From Azospirillum formosense (GTDB lineage: Bacteria; Pseudomonadota; Alphaproteobacteria; Azospirillales; Azospirillaceae): a DNA stretch of 64,000 nt. Location: contig NZ_CP159402.1 in the NCBI RefSeq assembly GCF_040500525.1, positions 744,001-808,000 of the forward strand, in the 5' to 3' direction. Made by a program: the position numbers and the translations under genes. Shown here in pieces: positions 17,728 through 26,824 of this stretch. The notes under the pieces were generated by a model that saw only the letters and a list, made by a program, of their open reading frames with translations, did no database searches and was not told where the DNA came from. Numbering within the stretch: the first letter of the stretch is position 1; each line of letters opens with the position of its first letter.

Positions 17728-18393
17728 ATGCGGGACTGGTTCTTCATCGGCGACAGCCATGTGCAATCCTTCGAGATCGCCGCGACGATCCGCCTGCTCG
17801 ACCGTCCGGCGCGCTGTCTGCTGGTTCCCGGGGCGACCTCGGTCGGGCTGCGCAACCCGGAAAGCCGGACCCACGCGGTCGCTCTCTTCAAGGACGCCTT
17901 GCTGCCCGCCGATCCGAACGCCATTCCGGTGATCCAGCTCGGCGAGGTCGATTGCGGCTTCGTCATCTGGTGGCGGGCGCAGAGACACGGCGATTGCGTC
18001 GAGCGGCAGCTGGAGGAGTCGGTGTCCGCCTGCGCCGCCTTCGTGGACGAACTGCTGGAGGGCGGCTATCCCACGCTGGTGCTGACCGGGGCGGTGCTGC
18101 CGACCATCCGGGACGGCGAGACCCGGGGCAAGGTCGCGCGGGCCCGGCACGAGGTCACCGCCACGTTGCGCCAGCGCACCGAGCTGACCCATCGCTACAA
18201 CGCCCGCCTGCGGTGCGAGGCGGAGGCGCGCGGGCTGCCCTTCGTCGACATCACCCCGTGCATCACCGACCCGGACACCGGGCTGGTCGCCGAGGCGTTC
18301 CGCAGCCCGAACCCCGCCGACCACCACCTCCACCTCATCCGCGCCGCCGAGGTCTGGGCGGAGGCCCTGAACGCGCTGGACCTGCCGTCATGA
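17728..18393 (+). CDS. SGNH/GDSL-hydrolase-like protein
   Basis: A protein of about 221 residues. The N-terminus MRDWFFIGDSHVQSF carries a GDSH block-I motif and the C-terminal PADHHLHLI resembles the D-x-x-H block V of SGNH hydrolases; the middle is helical with a possible Asn/Asp oxyanion segment (QLGEVDCGF). No signal peptide is seen. A role in O-acetyl or other ester removal from a glycan is inferred only from the fold and from its two glycosyltransferase neighbours. Start is uncertain: ATG 17728 places the GDSH block at a normal distance, while ATG 17698 would add ten Arg-rich residues. Confidence 0.6.
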   Translation: MRDWFFIGDSHVQSFEIAATIRLLDRPARCLLVPGATSVGLRNPESRTHAVALFKDALLPADPNAIPVIQLGEVDCGFVIWWRAQRHGDCVERQLEESVSACAAFVDELLEGGYPTLVLTGAVLPTIRDGETRGKVARARHEVTATLRQRTELTHRYNARLRCEAEARGLPFVDITPCITDPDTGLVAEAFRSPNPADHHLHLIRAAEVWAEALNALDLPS

Positions 18394-18432
18394 TCCGCCC
18401 AACATGATCCGATTCCCATCCCAGGAGGCCGC

Positions 18433-20103
18433 GTGACCGACGCGATGGAGCTTCTCCGCGCGGGTGCCGCCGCGCTCCAGCGGGGCGACCGGGCGGGGGC
18501 GGAGCGCCGGGTCGTCCGCGCGCTGGCGCTGGTACCCGGCCACGGCGAGGGCTGGAACATCCTGGGCGTGCTGGCCGTCTCCGCGGGCGACCCCGCCGGA
18601 GGGGAGGCGCGCTTCCGCCGGGCCTCCGCCTGCGCGCCGGAGAACCCCGCCTACGCGCGCAGTCAGGCCGAATGCCTGAAGCGGCAGGGGCGGGCGGAGC
18701 GGGCGGCGTCCCTGCTGGACGGCGCCGCGCGCCGCGGCGTGCTGTCGCCCGACCTCGCCTGCGACCTCGGCGACCTGCGGCTCGGCATGCGGGACGTCGC
18801 CTCGGCGATTGCGCTCTACCGGCTGGCTCTGGCGCTGGCCCCCGGCCACGCCCGCAGCCAGAACAACATGGCGGAGGCTCTGGGCAAGGCGGAGCGGCTG
18901 GACGCGGGGGCCGACGCCTTCGCCCGGCTGGCGGTGCTGCGCGGCACGGCGGCCGCCTGGGGAGCGGCGGGGGCGGCGCTGTTGGCGGCGTGGCGGCAGG
19001 ACGAGGCGCGGGCGGCGCTGCGCCGGGCCGTCGCGCTCGACCCGTCCACGGCCGAGCACTGGGCCAACCTGGGCTTCGCCGGCTTGGGGCGGCACGCGGT
19101 CGTTCCGGCCGAGGCCGCCTTCGACCGCGCCTTGCGTCTGGCGCCGGAAATGGAGACGGCGCGGGCGGGGCGGGGGACGCTGCGGATGCTCGCCGGGCGC
19201 CTGCGCGACGGGGCGGCGGATTACGAGGCGCGGCTGAGCCTGCCCGCCTTCGCGCCGCCGCGATCCTACGGCCGGCCCCTATGGGACGGCCGGGTCCGGC
19301 CGGGCCGGACGCTGCTGATCCACGCCGACCGCGGCCATGGCGACGCCATCCAGTTCATCCGCTACGCCCCGCTGCTGCGGGCGCAGGGCATGCGGGTGGT
19401 CTTCCACGGTCCGGAAGGGCTGCTCGACCTGTTCCGCGCGTCGGAACTGTTGGACGACCTGTCCGGGCTCGACGGACCGCCGCCGGCCCACGACGTCCAC
19501 ATCCCCATCATGAGCCTGATCCATCGGATGGGCACCGATCTGGACAGCGTGCCCGCCGCCGTGCCCTATCTGCGGGCCCCCGAGGCGGCGGCGCGGCGTT
19601 GGGCGGATCGGCTGGCCGGGCTGCGCGGGGTGAGGGCGGGGATGGTCTGGCACGGCTCGGTCGCCTTTCCCTACCATCGCCAGCGCTCGCCGGGCTTTGA
19701 GGCGGTGCGGCCGCTGACCGACGTTCCCGGCGTGACGGCGGTCCTGCTCCAGGTCGGCCATGGACGCTCGGACCTGGAGCGCGTCCGCCCGCTCGGCCCG
19801 GTCCTCGACATCGGGAGGGAACTGCGCGATTTCGCGGATACCGCCGCGGCGATCCAGGCGCTGGACATCGTGATCAGCCCCTGCACCGCCGTGGCCCACC
19901 TCGCCGGAGCGCTGGGGAAGCCGGTGGCGGTGCTGCTTGACCAGGGGGCGGAGTGGCGCTGGATGTGCGGACGGACGGATTCGCCCTGGTACCCGACGGC
20001 GCGCCTCTACCGCCAATCCGTGTTCGGCGACTGGACGGAGCCGGTGGAACGGCTGCGCCGCGATCTGGCGGCGCTGAACGGACCCTTGCAGGATGAACCA
20101 TGA
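18433..20103 (+). CDS. TPR protein fused to a GT9-like glycosyltransferase domain
   Basis: A 556-residue protein. Roughly residues 5-270 are tetratricopeptide repeats (for example ALALVPGHGEGWNILGVLAV and LALAPGHARSQNNMAEALGK). The C-terminal third has features of the heptosyltransferase fold, including TLLIHADRGHGDAIQFIRYA and VISPCTAVAHLAGALGKPVA. The GTG start at 18433 has AGGAGG just upstream. It lies 39 bases after the SGNH-like gene and overlaps the next gene as ATGA, so the three form one unit. TPR-GT fusions act in protein or surface-glycan glycosylation; the acceptor here is unknown. Confidence 0.75.
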   Translation: MTDAMELLRAGAAALQRGDRAGAERRVVRALALVPGHGEGWNILGVLAVSAGDPAGGEARFRRASACAPENPAYARSQAECLKRQGRAERAASLLDGAARRGVLSPDLACDLGDLRLGMRDVASAIALYRLALALAPGHARSQNNMAEALGKAERLDAGADAFARLAVLRGTAAAWGAAGAALLAAWRQDEARAALRRAVALDPSTAEHWANLGFAGLGRHAVVPAEAAFDRALRLAPEMETARAGRGTLRMLAGRLRDGAADYEARLSLPAFAPPRSYGRPLWDGRVRPGRTLLIHADRGHGDAIQFIRYAPLLRAQGMRVVFHGPEGLLDLFRASELLDDLSGLDGPPPAHDVHIPIMSLIHRMGTDLDSVPAAVPYLRAPEAAARRWADRLAGLRGVRAGMVWHGSVAFPYHRQRSPGFEAVRPLTDVPGVTAVLLQVGHGRSDLERVRPLGPVLDIGRELRDFADTAAAIQALDIVISPCTAVAHLAGALGKPVAVLLDQGAEWRWMCGRTDSPWYPTARLYRQSVFGDWTEPVERLRRDLAALNGPLQDEP

Positions 20104-21026
20104 CGACACTGTGCGTGACCGGCGCCAACGAGCGCTACTTCATCACCACGCTGGCTTTCCTGGAGGGGCTGACGGGGCGCTTTCCGCTGGAGCAGGTGCG
20201 CGTCTGCGATTTCGGCCTGACCGATGGGCAACGCGATTACCTGCGCGCCGCCGGCCTGCTGTTGGATCGCCCGAAGATCCTGCCGGCGGACGCGCATCCC
20301 TATCTGTGCAAGGGGCATCTGTCGGAATACTGCTCGGGCGAGGCGTGGGACAGCCTGCTGTGGCTGGACGCGGACATCATGCTGGGTGCTCTCGACCTTG
20401 CCGTGGCCGAAGGGCTGGCGGAGGGTCTCCAGCGCTCCGGCAAGGCTCTTGCGCTCACCGGCACGGTGGACCGCATGACCGTGGGCGGGATGATGGAGGA
20501 ACTGCGCAGTGGCGGCAATTACGTTGCCCCGGCGGAGCGTTTGCTGCGGGAGCGCGGAGTCGAGCCGGAAATGCCTTACCTGTCGTCGGGACTGATGCTG
20601 TGGGTTTCCCGCGGGCTGCCGGCGCAATGGGCTATGACCTGCCGGAGCGTGGCTCAGCACGCGCTGTGGGAGCAGAATGTGCTGAATGCGCTGATCCTAC
20701 CCGATCCTGCCTGCGTGGAAGTGCTCGACGCGCGCGTGTGGCAGGTCTACGACGCGCCTCTGGCCGATGTGGGAATGCCGGAGCCACGGACCCGCAACGG
20801 CTTCGTGCTCGACGGGCGCCCTGTCATGACGGTTCATGCCTCATCCCGGAAAGGGCATCACCTGGACGCCGACCTCGCGCTGAACTTCGGGGAGCATGTG
20901 CTGAAGGGCTATCTGCGCACCTTCGCCAATCCGGTCCTTCAGCAGCAGCACCTGCGCCATCTGGCCGCCGCGGTCACCCGCAACCGCGCCGCCCTGGCGG
21001 AGATCGGCGTCCTGCAGCCGCGATGA
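20100..21026 (+). CDS. GT-A-like glycosyltransferase-related protein
   Basis: A 308-residue cytoplasmic protein. LLWLDADIMLGALD holds a DxD motif in the setting found in nucleotide-sugar-dependent GT-A enzymes (GT8-like), and YLSSGLMLW is a typical acceptor-side segment. Late His residues (MTVHASSRKGHH) could complete a metal site. The family is not one I can name. It is coupled to the TPR-GT gene by an ATGA overlap. A strong hairpin follows the stop. Confidence 0.6.
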   Translation: MTTLCVTGANERYFITTLAFLEGLTGRFPLEQVRVCDFGLTDGQRDYLRAAGLLLDRPKILPADAHPYLCKGHLSEYCSGEAWDSLLWLDADIMLGALDLAVAEGLAEGLQRSGKALALTGTVDRMTVGGMMEELRSGGNYVAPAERLLRERGVEPEMPYLSSGLMLWVSRGLPAQWAMTCRSVAQHALWEQNVLNALILPDPACVEVLDARVWQVYDAPLADVGMPEPRTRNGFVLDGRPVMTVHASSRKGHHLDADLALNFGEHVLKGYLRTFANPVLQQQHLRHLAAAVTRNRAALAEIGVLQPR

Positions 21027-21057
21027 GGGTGCGGGAGGCCAGCCGCCTCCCGCACCC
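21027..21057. terminator. 13-bp GC hairpin between convergent genes
   Basis: GGGTGCGGGAGGC pairs perfectly with GCCTCCCGCACCC around a 5-base loop, overlapping the end of the glycosyltransferase gene and preceding the convergent oxidoreductase stop. It has no T-tail; it may terminate or insulate in both directions. Confidence 0.55.
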
Positions 21058-21083
21058 GGTCGCTTCGGTCGCAAGCCTTGCGG

Positions 21084-24000
21084 TCACTCCGCGGCCATCG
21101 GCTGCGGCGCGGCGGGCTGGCGGAAGCCATCCAGCAGGGCGGCCTCCTTCGCCTTGGCCGCCTCGACGTTGCGGGCCTTCACCGGGCCGTAGCCGCGCAT
21201 CTCCTGCGGCAGGCGGGCGATCTCCACCGCCGTGGCGTGGTTGTCGCGGGTCAGGCCGTGCAGGATCTCGCCCATGACGGCTTCGTACTCCGCGATCAGG
21301 CGGCGCTCCATGCGACGCTCGGCCAGCCAGCCGAAGGGGTCGAGCGGGCTGCCGCGCAGGCGCTTGCCCTTGGCGAGCAGGCGCAGGGCCTTCAGCATCC
21401 ACGGGCCGAAGCGCTTCTTCTTCGGCTCGCCGCCGTCCTCGCCGGTCTCGCCCATCACCGGCGGGGCCATATGGAAGACCAGCTTGTAGTCGCCCTCGAA
21501 CATCCGCCCGACCTGCTCGATGAAGCCGGTGTCGGTGTAGAGCCGGGCGACTTCGTACTCGTCCTTGTAGGCGAGCAGCTTGAAATAGCCCTTCGCCACG
21601 GCCTCGGTCAGGGCGGTGGAGCCGGGGAGCCTCTGCCCCTCGACGCGCCGCGTCCAGTCGACCAGCGCGTGGTAGCGGCTGGCATAGGCCGCGTCCTGAT
21701 AGTCGGTCAGGAAGGCGGTGCGGCGGGCGATGGCCTCGTCCAGGCTGGTCGAGGGGCGGCGCTGGTCGAGGATGAACAGGTCGTGGCCATTGGCGTTAGC
21801 GGCGGCCTGCTCCTGCGGCGGGTTGGCGGCGGCCTCCACCGCGGCCAGATCGACGGCGGCGCGGCGGCCCCAGTTGAAGGCGTCGGTGTTCATCTTCACC
21901 GCCACGCCGTTCAGCTCGATGGCCTTCAGGATGGCTTCGGCGGTGATCGGGATCAGCCCCTTCTGCCACGCGTAGCCCATCAGGAAGGGGTTGGTGGCGA
22001 TGCTGTCGCCCATCAGCGCGGTGGCCAGCTTGGTCGCGTCGAAGGCGTTCACCGCCCCTTCGCCGCAGGCCTTGCGGATGTCGGCCACCAGATCGCGGAC
22101 CGGCACCGTGAAATCCGGCTTCTTCAGGAAGTCCACGGTGATGGTGTCGTGGGTGTTGATGACCGCGCGGGTGTGGCCGTGCGCCATCTTCGACAGGGCG
22201 TCGCCCGCCCCGGCGACGATCAGGTCGCAGCCCACCACCGCGTCGGCCCCGCCCGCCGCGATGCGGACGGAATGGATGTCCTCCGGCGTGGCGGCGATGC
22301 GGATGTGGCTGGTCACCGCGCCGCCCTTCTGGGCGAGGCCGGTCATGTCGAGCACGCCGACGCCCTTGCCCTCGATGTGGGCGGCCATGCCGAGCAGGGC
22401 GCCGATGGTCACCACGCCGGTGCCGCCGACGCCGGTGACGTAGATGCCCCAGGGCCGGTCGAGCGTGGGCAGGGTGGGCGTGCGCAGGTCGGACGGGTCG
22501 GCCCCGGCCTTGGCCGCGGCCGGCTTCGGCTTGCGGAGCTGCCCGCCCTCCACCGTCACGAAGCTGGGGCAGAAGCCCTTGGTGCAGGAATAGTCCTTGT
22601 TGCAGCTCGACTGGTCGATCTGGCGCTTGCGCCCGAACTCGGTCTCCAGCGGCACCACCGAGACGCAGGAGGACTTGGCCGAACAGTCGCCGCAACCCTC
22701 GCAGACCAGCTCGTTGATGACCACGCGCTTGGCCGGATCGACCATCCTGCCGCGCTTGCGGCGGCGGCGCTTCTCGGTGGCGCAGGTCTGGTCGTAGATC
22801 AGGACGCTGACGCCGGAAACCTCGCGCATCTCCTTCTGCACGCGCTCCAGGTCGTCGCGGTGCTCGATGGTGGTGTACTGGGGCAGGCCGTCGCCGATGC
22901 CGTACTTCTCCGGCTCGTCGGAGACGACGACGATGCGGCCCACGCCCTCGGCGCGGAGCTGGTTGGCGAGCGACTGGACGGTCAGCGTGCCGTCCACCGG
23001 CTGGCCGCCGGTCATCGCCACGGCGTCGTTGAACAGGATCTTGTAGGTGATGTTGGCCTTCGCCGCGATGGACTGGCGGATGGCCAGGATGCCGGAATGG
23101 TAGTAGGTGCCGTCGCCGAGGTTGGCGAAGATGTGCTTTTCCTCGGTGAAGGGCGCCTGGCCGACCCAGGGCACGCCCTCGCCGCCCATCTGGGTGAAGG
23201 TGTCGGTCTTGCGGTCCAGCCAGGTCGCCATGTAGTGGCAGCCGATGCCGCCCAGCGCGCGGCTGCCCTCCGGCACATGGGTGGAGGTGTTGTGCGGGCA
23301 GCCGGAGCAGAAGGTCGGCTTGCGGATGACGCGGGCCTGATGGGCCTTCTGCTTCTCCTGCGCGTCCAGGAAGGCGACGCGGCGCTTCAGGTTCTCGTTG
23401 TCGACGAAGCGCTCCAGCCGGCGCCCGATGACCACGGCGATCTGGGCCGGGGACAGTTCGCCGGCGGAGGGAAGGATCCACTCGCCGTGCTCGTCGAACT
23501 TGCCGACCACCTTCGGGCGCACGTCGGGGTGCCAGTTGTAGAGCTGCTCCTTGAGCTGGTTCTCGATGACCGCGCGCTTCTCCTCGACCACGACGATCTC
23601 GTCCAGCCCCTCGGCGAAGTGGCGCACGCCGTCGCGCTCCAGCGGCCAGGGCATGCCGACCTTGTAGACGGTCAGGCCCCAGTCGGCGGCCATCTCCTCG
23701 GTGATGCCCAGCTCGTCGAAGGCCTGCCGGACGTCCAGATAGCTCTTGCCGGTGGTGACGATGCCGAAGCGCGGGCGCGGCGAGGCCATCATCACCTTGT
23801 CCAGCCGGTTGGCACGCGCGAACGCCAGGGCGGCGTACAGCTTGTGCTTCATCAGCCGGTATTCCTGCTCCAGCGGCGGGTCTGGCCAGCGGATGTTCAG
23901 GCCGCCCGGCGGCATCGCGAAGTCGGCGGGGACGATCGGGCTGACGCGGTGCGGGTCGATGTACACCGAGGCCGAGGTGTCCACCGTCTCGGCGATCGTC

Positions 24001-24599
24001 TTCATGGCGATCCAGCAGCCGGAATACCGGCTCATCGCCCAGCCGATCAGGCCGTAATCCAGAATCTCCTGCACGCCCGACGGGTTCAGCACGGGGATCA
24101 TCGCGTGCATGAAGGCGTGTTCGGACTGGTGCGGGAAGGTGGAGGACTTGGCGTTGTGGTCATCGCCGGTCAGCACCAGCACGCCGCCGTTGCGCGAGGT
24201 GCCGGCGGCGTTGGCGTGCTTGAACACGTCACCGGAGCGGTCGACGCCCGGACCCTTGCCGTACCACATGGAATAGACGCCGTCGTACTTGGCGCCGGGG
24301 AACATGCCGACCTGCTGGCTCCCCCAGACCGCGGTGGCGCCCAGCTCCTCGTTCACGCCGGGCTGGAAGCGGATGTGGTTCTTCTCCAGGAACTTGCGCG
24401 CGTTCCACAAATTCTGGTCGAAGCCACCCAAGGGCGATCCGCGGTAACCCGAAATGAAACAGGCGGTGTTCAGCCCAGCGGCAAGGTCGCGCTGGCGCTG
24501 CATCATCGGAAGGCGCACCAGCGCCTGGGTTCCCGTCAGGTACACGCGCCCTTGTTCAAGCGCGTACTTGTCGTCCAGGGTCACGGTTGCGAGAGCCAT
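21084..24599 (-). CDS. Indolepyruvate ferredoxin oxidoreductase, fused alpha-beta type
   Basis: An 1171-residue single-chain enzyme combining the parts separate in archaeal IorA and IorB. It oxidatively decarboxylates indolepyruvate and other aryl pyruvates to acyl-CoA with ferredoxin. Seen: N-terminal TPP pyrimidine-type domain (FISGYRGSPLGGFDQN), C-x-x-C segment FCSGCPHNTSTHVPEG, TPP-binding GDGTYYHSG to FNDAVAMTGG, the Fe-S segment CEGCGDCSAKSSC, and the gamma-type domain VTGVGGTGVVTIGALLG. ATG 24599 has AAGGGGAT upstream. In an indole-acetate producer it could draw on the same indolepyruvate pool, an inference. Confidence 0.92.
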   Translation of the reverse strand: MALATVTLDDKYALEQGRVYLTGTQALVRLPMMQRQRDLAAGLNTACFISGYRGSPLGGFDQNLWNARKFLEKNHIRFQPGVNEELGATAVWGSQQVGMFPGAKYDGVYSMWYGKGPGVDRSGDVFKHANAAGTSRNGGVLVLTGDDHNAKSSTFPHQSEHAFMHAMIPVLNPSGVQEILDYGLIGWAMSRYSGCWIAMKTIAETVDTSASVYIDPHRVSPIVPADFAMPPGGLNIRWPDPPLEQEYRLMKHKLYAALAFARANRLDKVMMASPRPRFGIVTTGKSYLDVRQAFDELGITEEMAADWGLTVYKVGMPWPLERDGVRHFAEGLDEIVVVEEKRAVIENQLKEQLYNWHPDVRPKVVGKFDEHGEWILPSAGELSPAQIAVVIGRRLERFVDNENLKRRVAFLDAQEKQKAHQARVIRKPTFCSGCPHNTSTHVPEGSRALGGIGCHYMATWLDRKTDTFTQMGGEGVPWVGQAPFTEEKHIFANLGDGTYYHSGILAIRQSIAAKANITYKILFNDAVAMTGGQPVDGTLTVQSLANQLRAEGVGRIVVVSDEPEKYGIGDGLPQYTTIEHRDDLERVQKEMREVSGVSVLIYDQTCATEKRRRRKRGRMVDPAKRVVINELVCEGCGDCSAKSSCVSVVPLETEFGRKRQIDQSSCNKDYSCTKGFCPSFVTVEGGQLRKPKPAAAKAGADPSDLRTPTLPTLDRPWGIYVTGVGGTGVVTIGALLGMAAHIEGKGVGVLDMTGLAQKGGAVTSHIRIAATPEDIHSVRIAAGGADAVVGCDLIVAGAGDALSKMAHGHTRAVINTHDTITVDFLKKPDFTVPVRDLVADIRKACGEGAVNAFDATKLATALMGDSIATNPFLMGYAWQKGLIPITAEAILKAIELNGVAVKMNTDAFNWGRRAAVDLAAVEAAANPPQEQAAANANGHDLFILDQRRPSTSLDEAIARRTAFLTDYQDAAYASRYHALVDWTRRVEGQRLPGSTALTEAVAKGYFKLLAYKDEYEVARLYTDTGFIEQVGRMFEGDYKLVFHMAPPVMGETGEDGGEPKKKRFGPWMLKALRLLAKGKRLRGSPLDPFGWLAERRMERRLIAEYEAVMGEILHGLTRDNHATAVEIARLPQEMRGYGPVKARNVEAAKAKEAALLDGFRQPAAPQPMAAE

Positions 24600-24839
24600 T
24601 GTTCCATCCCCTTTATGGCGCCCTGAAAAGCGCTGTTCGGGGCGCGTTCGCCGCGCCGCTTCTTGTGTTTGTTCGACCAGCAAAAAGGTAACGAAGGCTG
24701 TCTTATTCGGCAACCGGCGCCGGGGCTGCTCCTGCAAAAAGCAAGGAACGGTCCGGCGCTCGCAGCGCTGTGAAACGGACAGGCGGGAATCGCCCTCCGG
24801 CGGGACATTCCCGCTCGCGTTCCAAAGCGTTCGACCGCT

Positions 24840-24999
24840 GCCCTCTCCCTAACCCTCTCCCGCTTCGCAGGGGAGGGGACTGCCGCCGCTTCGCAGACGG
24901 CACCCTCTCCCGCAAAGCTCTCGCGCAAACCAAAGGTTTGCGCTGACGCGGCAGGCGGACCTTTGGTCCGCCGAGAGCGGTGGAGGGCTGGGGTGGGGG
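24840..24999. repeat. Mosaic palindromic repeat with nested 62-bp module (copy A)
   Basis: Two GC-rich sub-palindromes (ACCCTCTCCCGCTTCGCAGGGGAGGGGAC type) lie in the gap between the oxidoreductase gene and the response regulator. The second sub-palindrome is interrupted at 24917-24978 by a module bounded by GCTCTCG and CGAGAGC. The module contains two perfect hairpins, GCGCAAACCAAAGGTTTGCGC and GGCGGACCTTTGGTCCGCC. The 66 bases 24915-24980 are identical, in reverse orientation, to 47709-47774. The rest of the 424-base gap 24600-25023 shows no gene. Confidence 0.85.
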
Positions 25000-25023
25000 C
25001 CACTTATCGGATATGGGACGTCT

Positions 25024-26031
25024 TCAGGCCGGCGGGAGGGGAGGATGACCGGACGAATGACCAGCGTCGCCCCCGTGGTCCGGCGCGCCGAAGGCGCCGT
25101 CCGGCCACAGGCTGGGGCCGTTGCCGTCGCGCAGGCTGAGGCTGCGCACCATCGCGCGCAGGGCGCCGATCATGACGCGCAGGGCGGCGGTCGATTCGGT
25201 CCCGCCGCCGATGCTGACGGTCCAGCGCAGGGCGTCCATATGGGCCTGCACCGCCTCCTGGAAGCTTTCCCCGTCATGGTCCACCCAGGTGACGCAGGTG
25301 GACAGCGACGCGACGATGGCGGTGGCCGCGGCGTTGCCGGCCGCGGCGAGTTGAAGGTCGGAGACCGCGTGGCGCAGCCGCGTGCCAAGCGCGTCGGGGC
25401 AGGCCACCGCCCGCTCCATCCGGTCGAGCGCCAGCACCAGACGGACCATCTGCGGATCGGTGGAACGCAGCGGACCCGTTCCGGACGGGCCGGGCGGGCG
25501 CGGCGGCGGCAGGCGCAGCGGGGCGGGCGCGGAGGCGATCGCCGGACGGGCCGGCGCCGGGTGCGCGGCGGGAGGCGTGTTGTTGTTCGTCGGCTTCGCC
25601 GTGGCCGACTCGCTCTGGGAACGGCCGCCGCGGCGCGGGTTGTTCAGCACGGTTTCGATCCGCCGGGCGATGGTTGCGGCGGAGGCCGGCTTGGCGAGGA
25701 CGGTGTCCGCCCCGGCGTCCCAGGCGGCGCGCACGGTGGCGACGTCGGCGTTGGCGGTCAGCACGATGATCGGAAGATCGGGGCTGAGGCAGCTGACCGA
25801 GCCGCGCACCCAGCGGACGAGCTGCCCGCCGCCCACCGGTTCCATCACCCAGTCGGTGACCATCAGGTCGTAGGGCTCCCGGCGCAGCAACTCCATCGCC
25901 TCCTGCCCGTTGGCGGCCGGGGCGACCTGACCCACGCCCCAATGCTCCAGCATGTCCCGCAACGCCCGCAGCAGCAGCGGGTTGTTCTCGACGACCAGGA
26001 TCTTCAGGTGGGTCGGGTAGCGGCGCGGCAT
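25024..26031 (-). CDS. Response regulator with unclassified C-terminal domain
   Basis: A 335-residue protein. Residues about 9-128 form a receiver domain: ILVVENNPLLLRAL, phospho-acceptor in LMVTDWVMEP, switch Thr in IIVLTANAD and Lys in LAKPAS. The first acidic pocket reads E-N instead of the common E-D or D-D, so Mg2+ binding may be weakened. A Pro/Ala-rich linker (about 140-195) leads to a helical C-terminus with no DNA-binding or enzymatic motif that I recognise. No histidine kinase gene is adjacent. Confidence 0.75.
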   Translation of the reverse strand: MPRRYPTHLKILVVENNPLLLRALRDMLEHWGVGQVAPAANGQEAMELLRREPYDLMVTDWVMEPVGGGQLVRWVRGSVSCLSPDLPIIVLTANADVATVRAAWDAGADTVLAKPASAATIARRIETVLNNPRRGGRSQSESATAKPTNNNTPPAAHPAPARPAIASAPAPLRLPPPRPPGPSGTGPLRSTDPQMVRLVLALDRMERAVACPDALGTRLRHAVSDLQLAAAGNAAATAIVASLSTCVTWVDHDGESFQEAVQAHMDALRWTVSIGGGTESTAALRVMIGALRAMVRSLSLRDGNGPSLWPDGAFGAPDHGGDAGHSSGHPPLPPA

Positions 26032-26212
26032 GTCGGGTCCGAAGGTTCGGGAACGAAGCGTTACCGAATATCCGAACGCCGCCCTGGGATTTCAGGACGC
26101 GGAGACGTGTTAGCGCCAATCGGCGCGCGACCGGGGGAGCCTTTTCGCCTCATGGAGTGCGCTTGGTCTTCGGCTCCCCCGTCCGGTGACTTGGTCGAGG
26201 TCCGGGGTGCCT

Positions 26213-26650
26213 CTAGCGGACCAATGCGAGATCCTTCAGGACGGCCACCTCGTGGGCCTGCTCGTCCAGGCGGGCCTTCACGGCGTCGCCGATGGAGATC
26301 ACCCCGGCGAGGTCGCCCGCCTCGTTGCACACCGGCACATGGCGGTGGCGGCGCAGCGTCATCATCTGCATCAGGTCCTTGATCGTGTCCTCCGGCCGGC
26401 AGGTCTTGACCTGGCGGGTCATCAGATCCTCCACCGGCATGTCCAGCGCGTCGGCGCCATGCATCGCCACGGCGCGGACGATGTCGCGCTCCGACAGGAT
26501 GCCGGCCAGCCGGCCCCGGCGGTCGCACACCACCAGGGCGCCGATGCGCCGGTCGGTCAGCGCGCGGGCGGCGGTCCGGATGGATTCGGACGGCAGGATC
26601 GATGCGACGGTGTGGCCTTTGCGGTTCAGAACCTCGGAAACGACGGTCAT
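26213..26650 (-). CDS. Tandem CBS-domain protein
   Basis: A 145-residue protein consisting of two CBS domains: IGALVVCDRRGRLAGILSER with DIVRAVA, then LRRHRHVPVCNEAGDLAGVI with SIGDAVKARL. Stand-alone CBS pairs bind adenine nucleotides and sense energy or redox state. Start ATG 26650 has GGAGGG upstream; the frame stays open far upstream through the divergent transporter genes but that is antisense. It is divergent from the CDF gene at 26825. Confidence 0.9.
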   Translation of the reverse strand: MTVVSEVLNRKGHTVASILPSESIRTAARALTDRRIGALVVCDRRGRLAGILSERDIVRAVAMHGADALDMPVEDLMTRQVKTCRPEDTIKDLMQMMTLRRHRHVPVCNEAGDLAGVISIGDAVKARLDEQAHEVAVLKDLALVR

Positions 26651-26824
26651 GTCCACCCTCCCTCTTTGGGATTGGCGAATCGGCGGGGTCCGATTCGGAA
26701 TGAGCGTGGAGCGGCTGGCGGTTCCGGCAAGGGCGTTACGGCCCGGATCGGAAAATCGGTTTTGCCGCCCCGCCGGGGCCGCTATGCATGAGAGCGACGT
26801 GTGGACGGGGAAGGGAGAACGCGC

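Noticed and set aside
24581-25003. Open frame over repeat copy A whose translation resembles one over copy B (47551-49038)
   Set aside because: The similarity arises because both lie on the shared palindromic module; it is DNA repeat, not protein homology.
26697-26724. GGAAT-N17-CGGTT upstream of the CDF gene as a second ECF promoter
   Set aside because: The -10 reads CGGTT, not CGTT at the right spacing; too weak.
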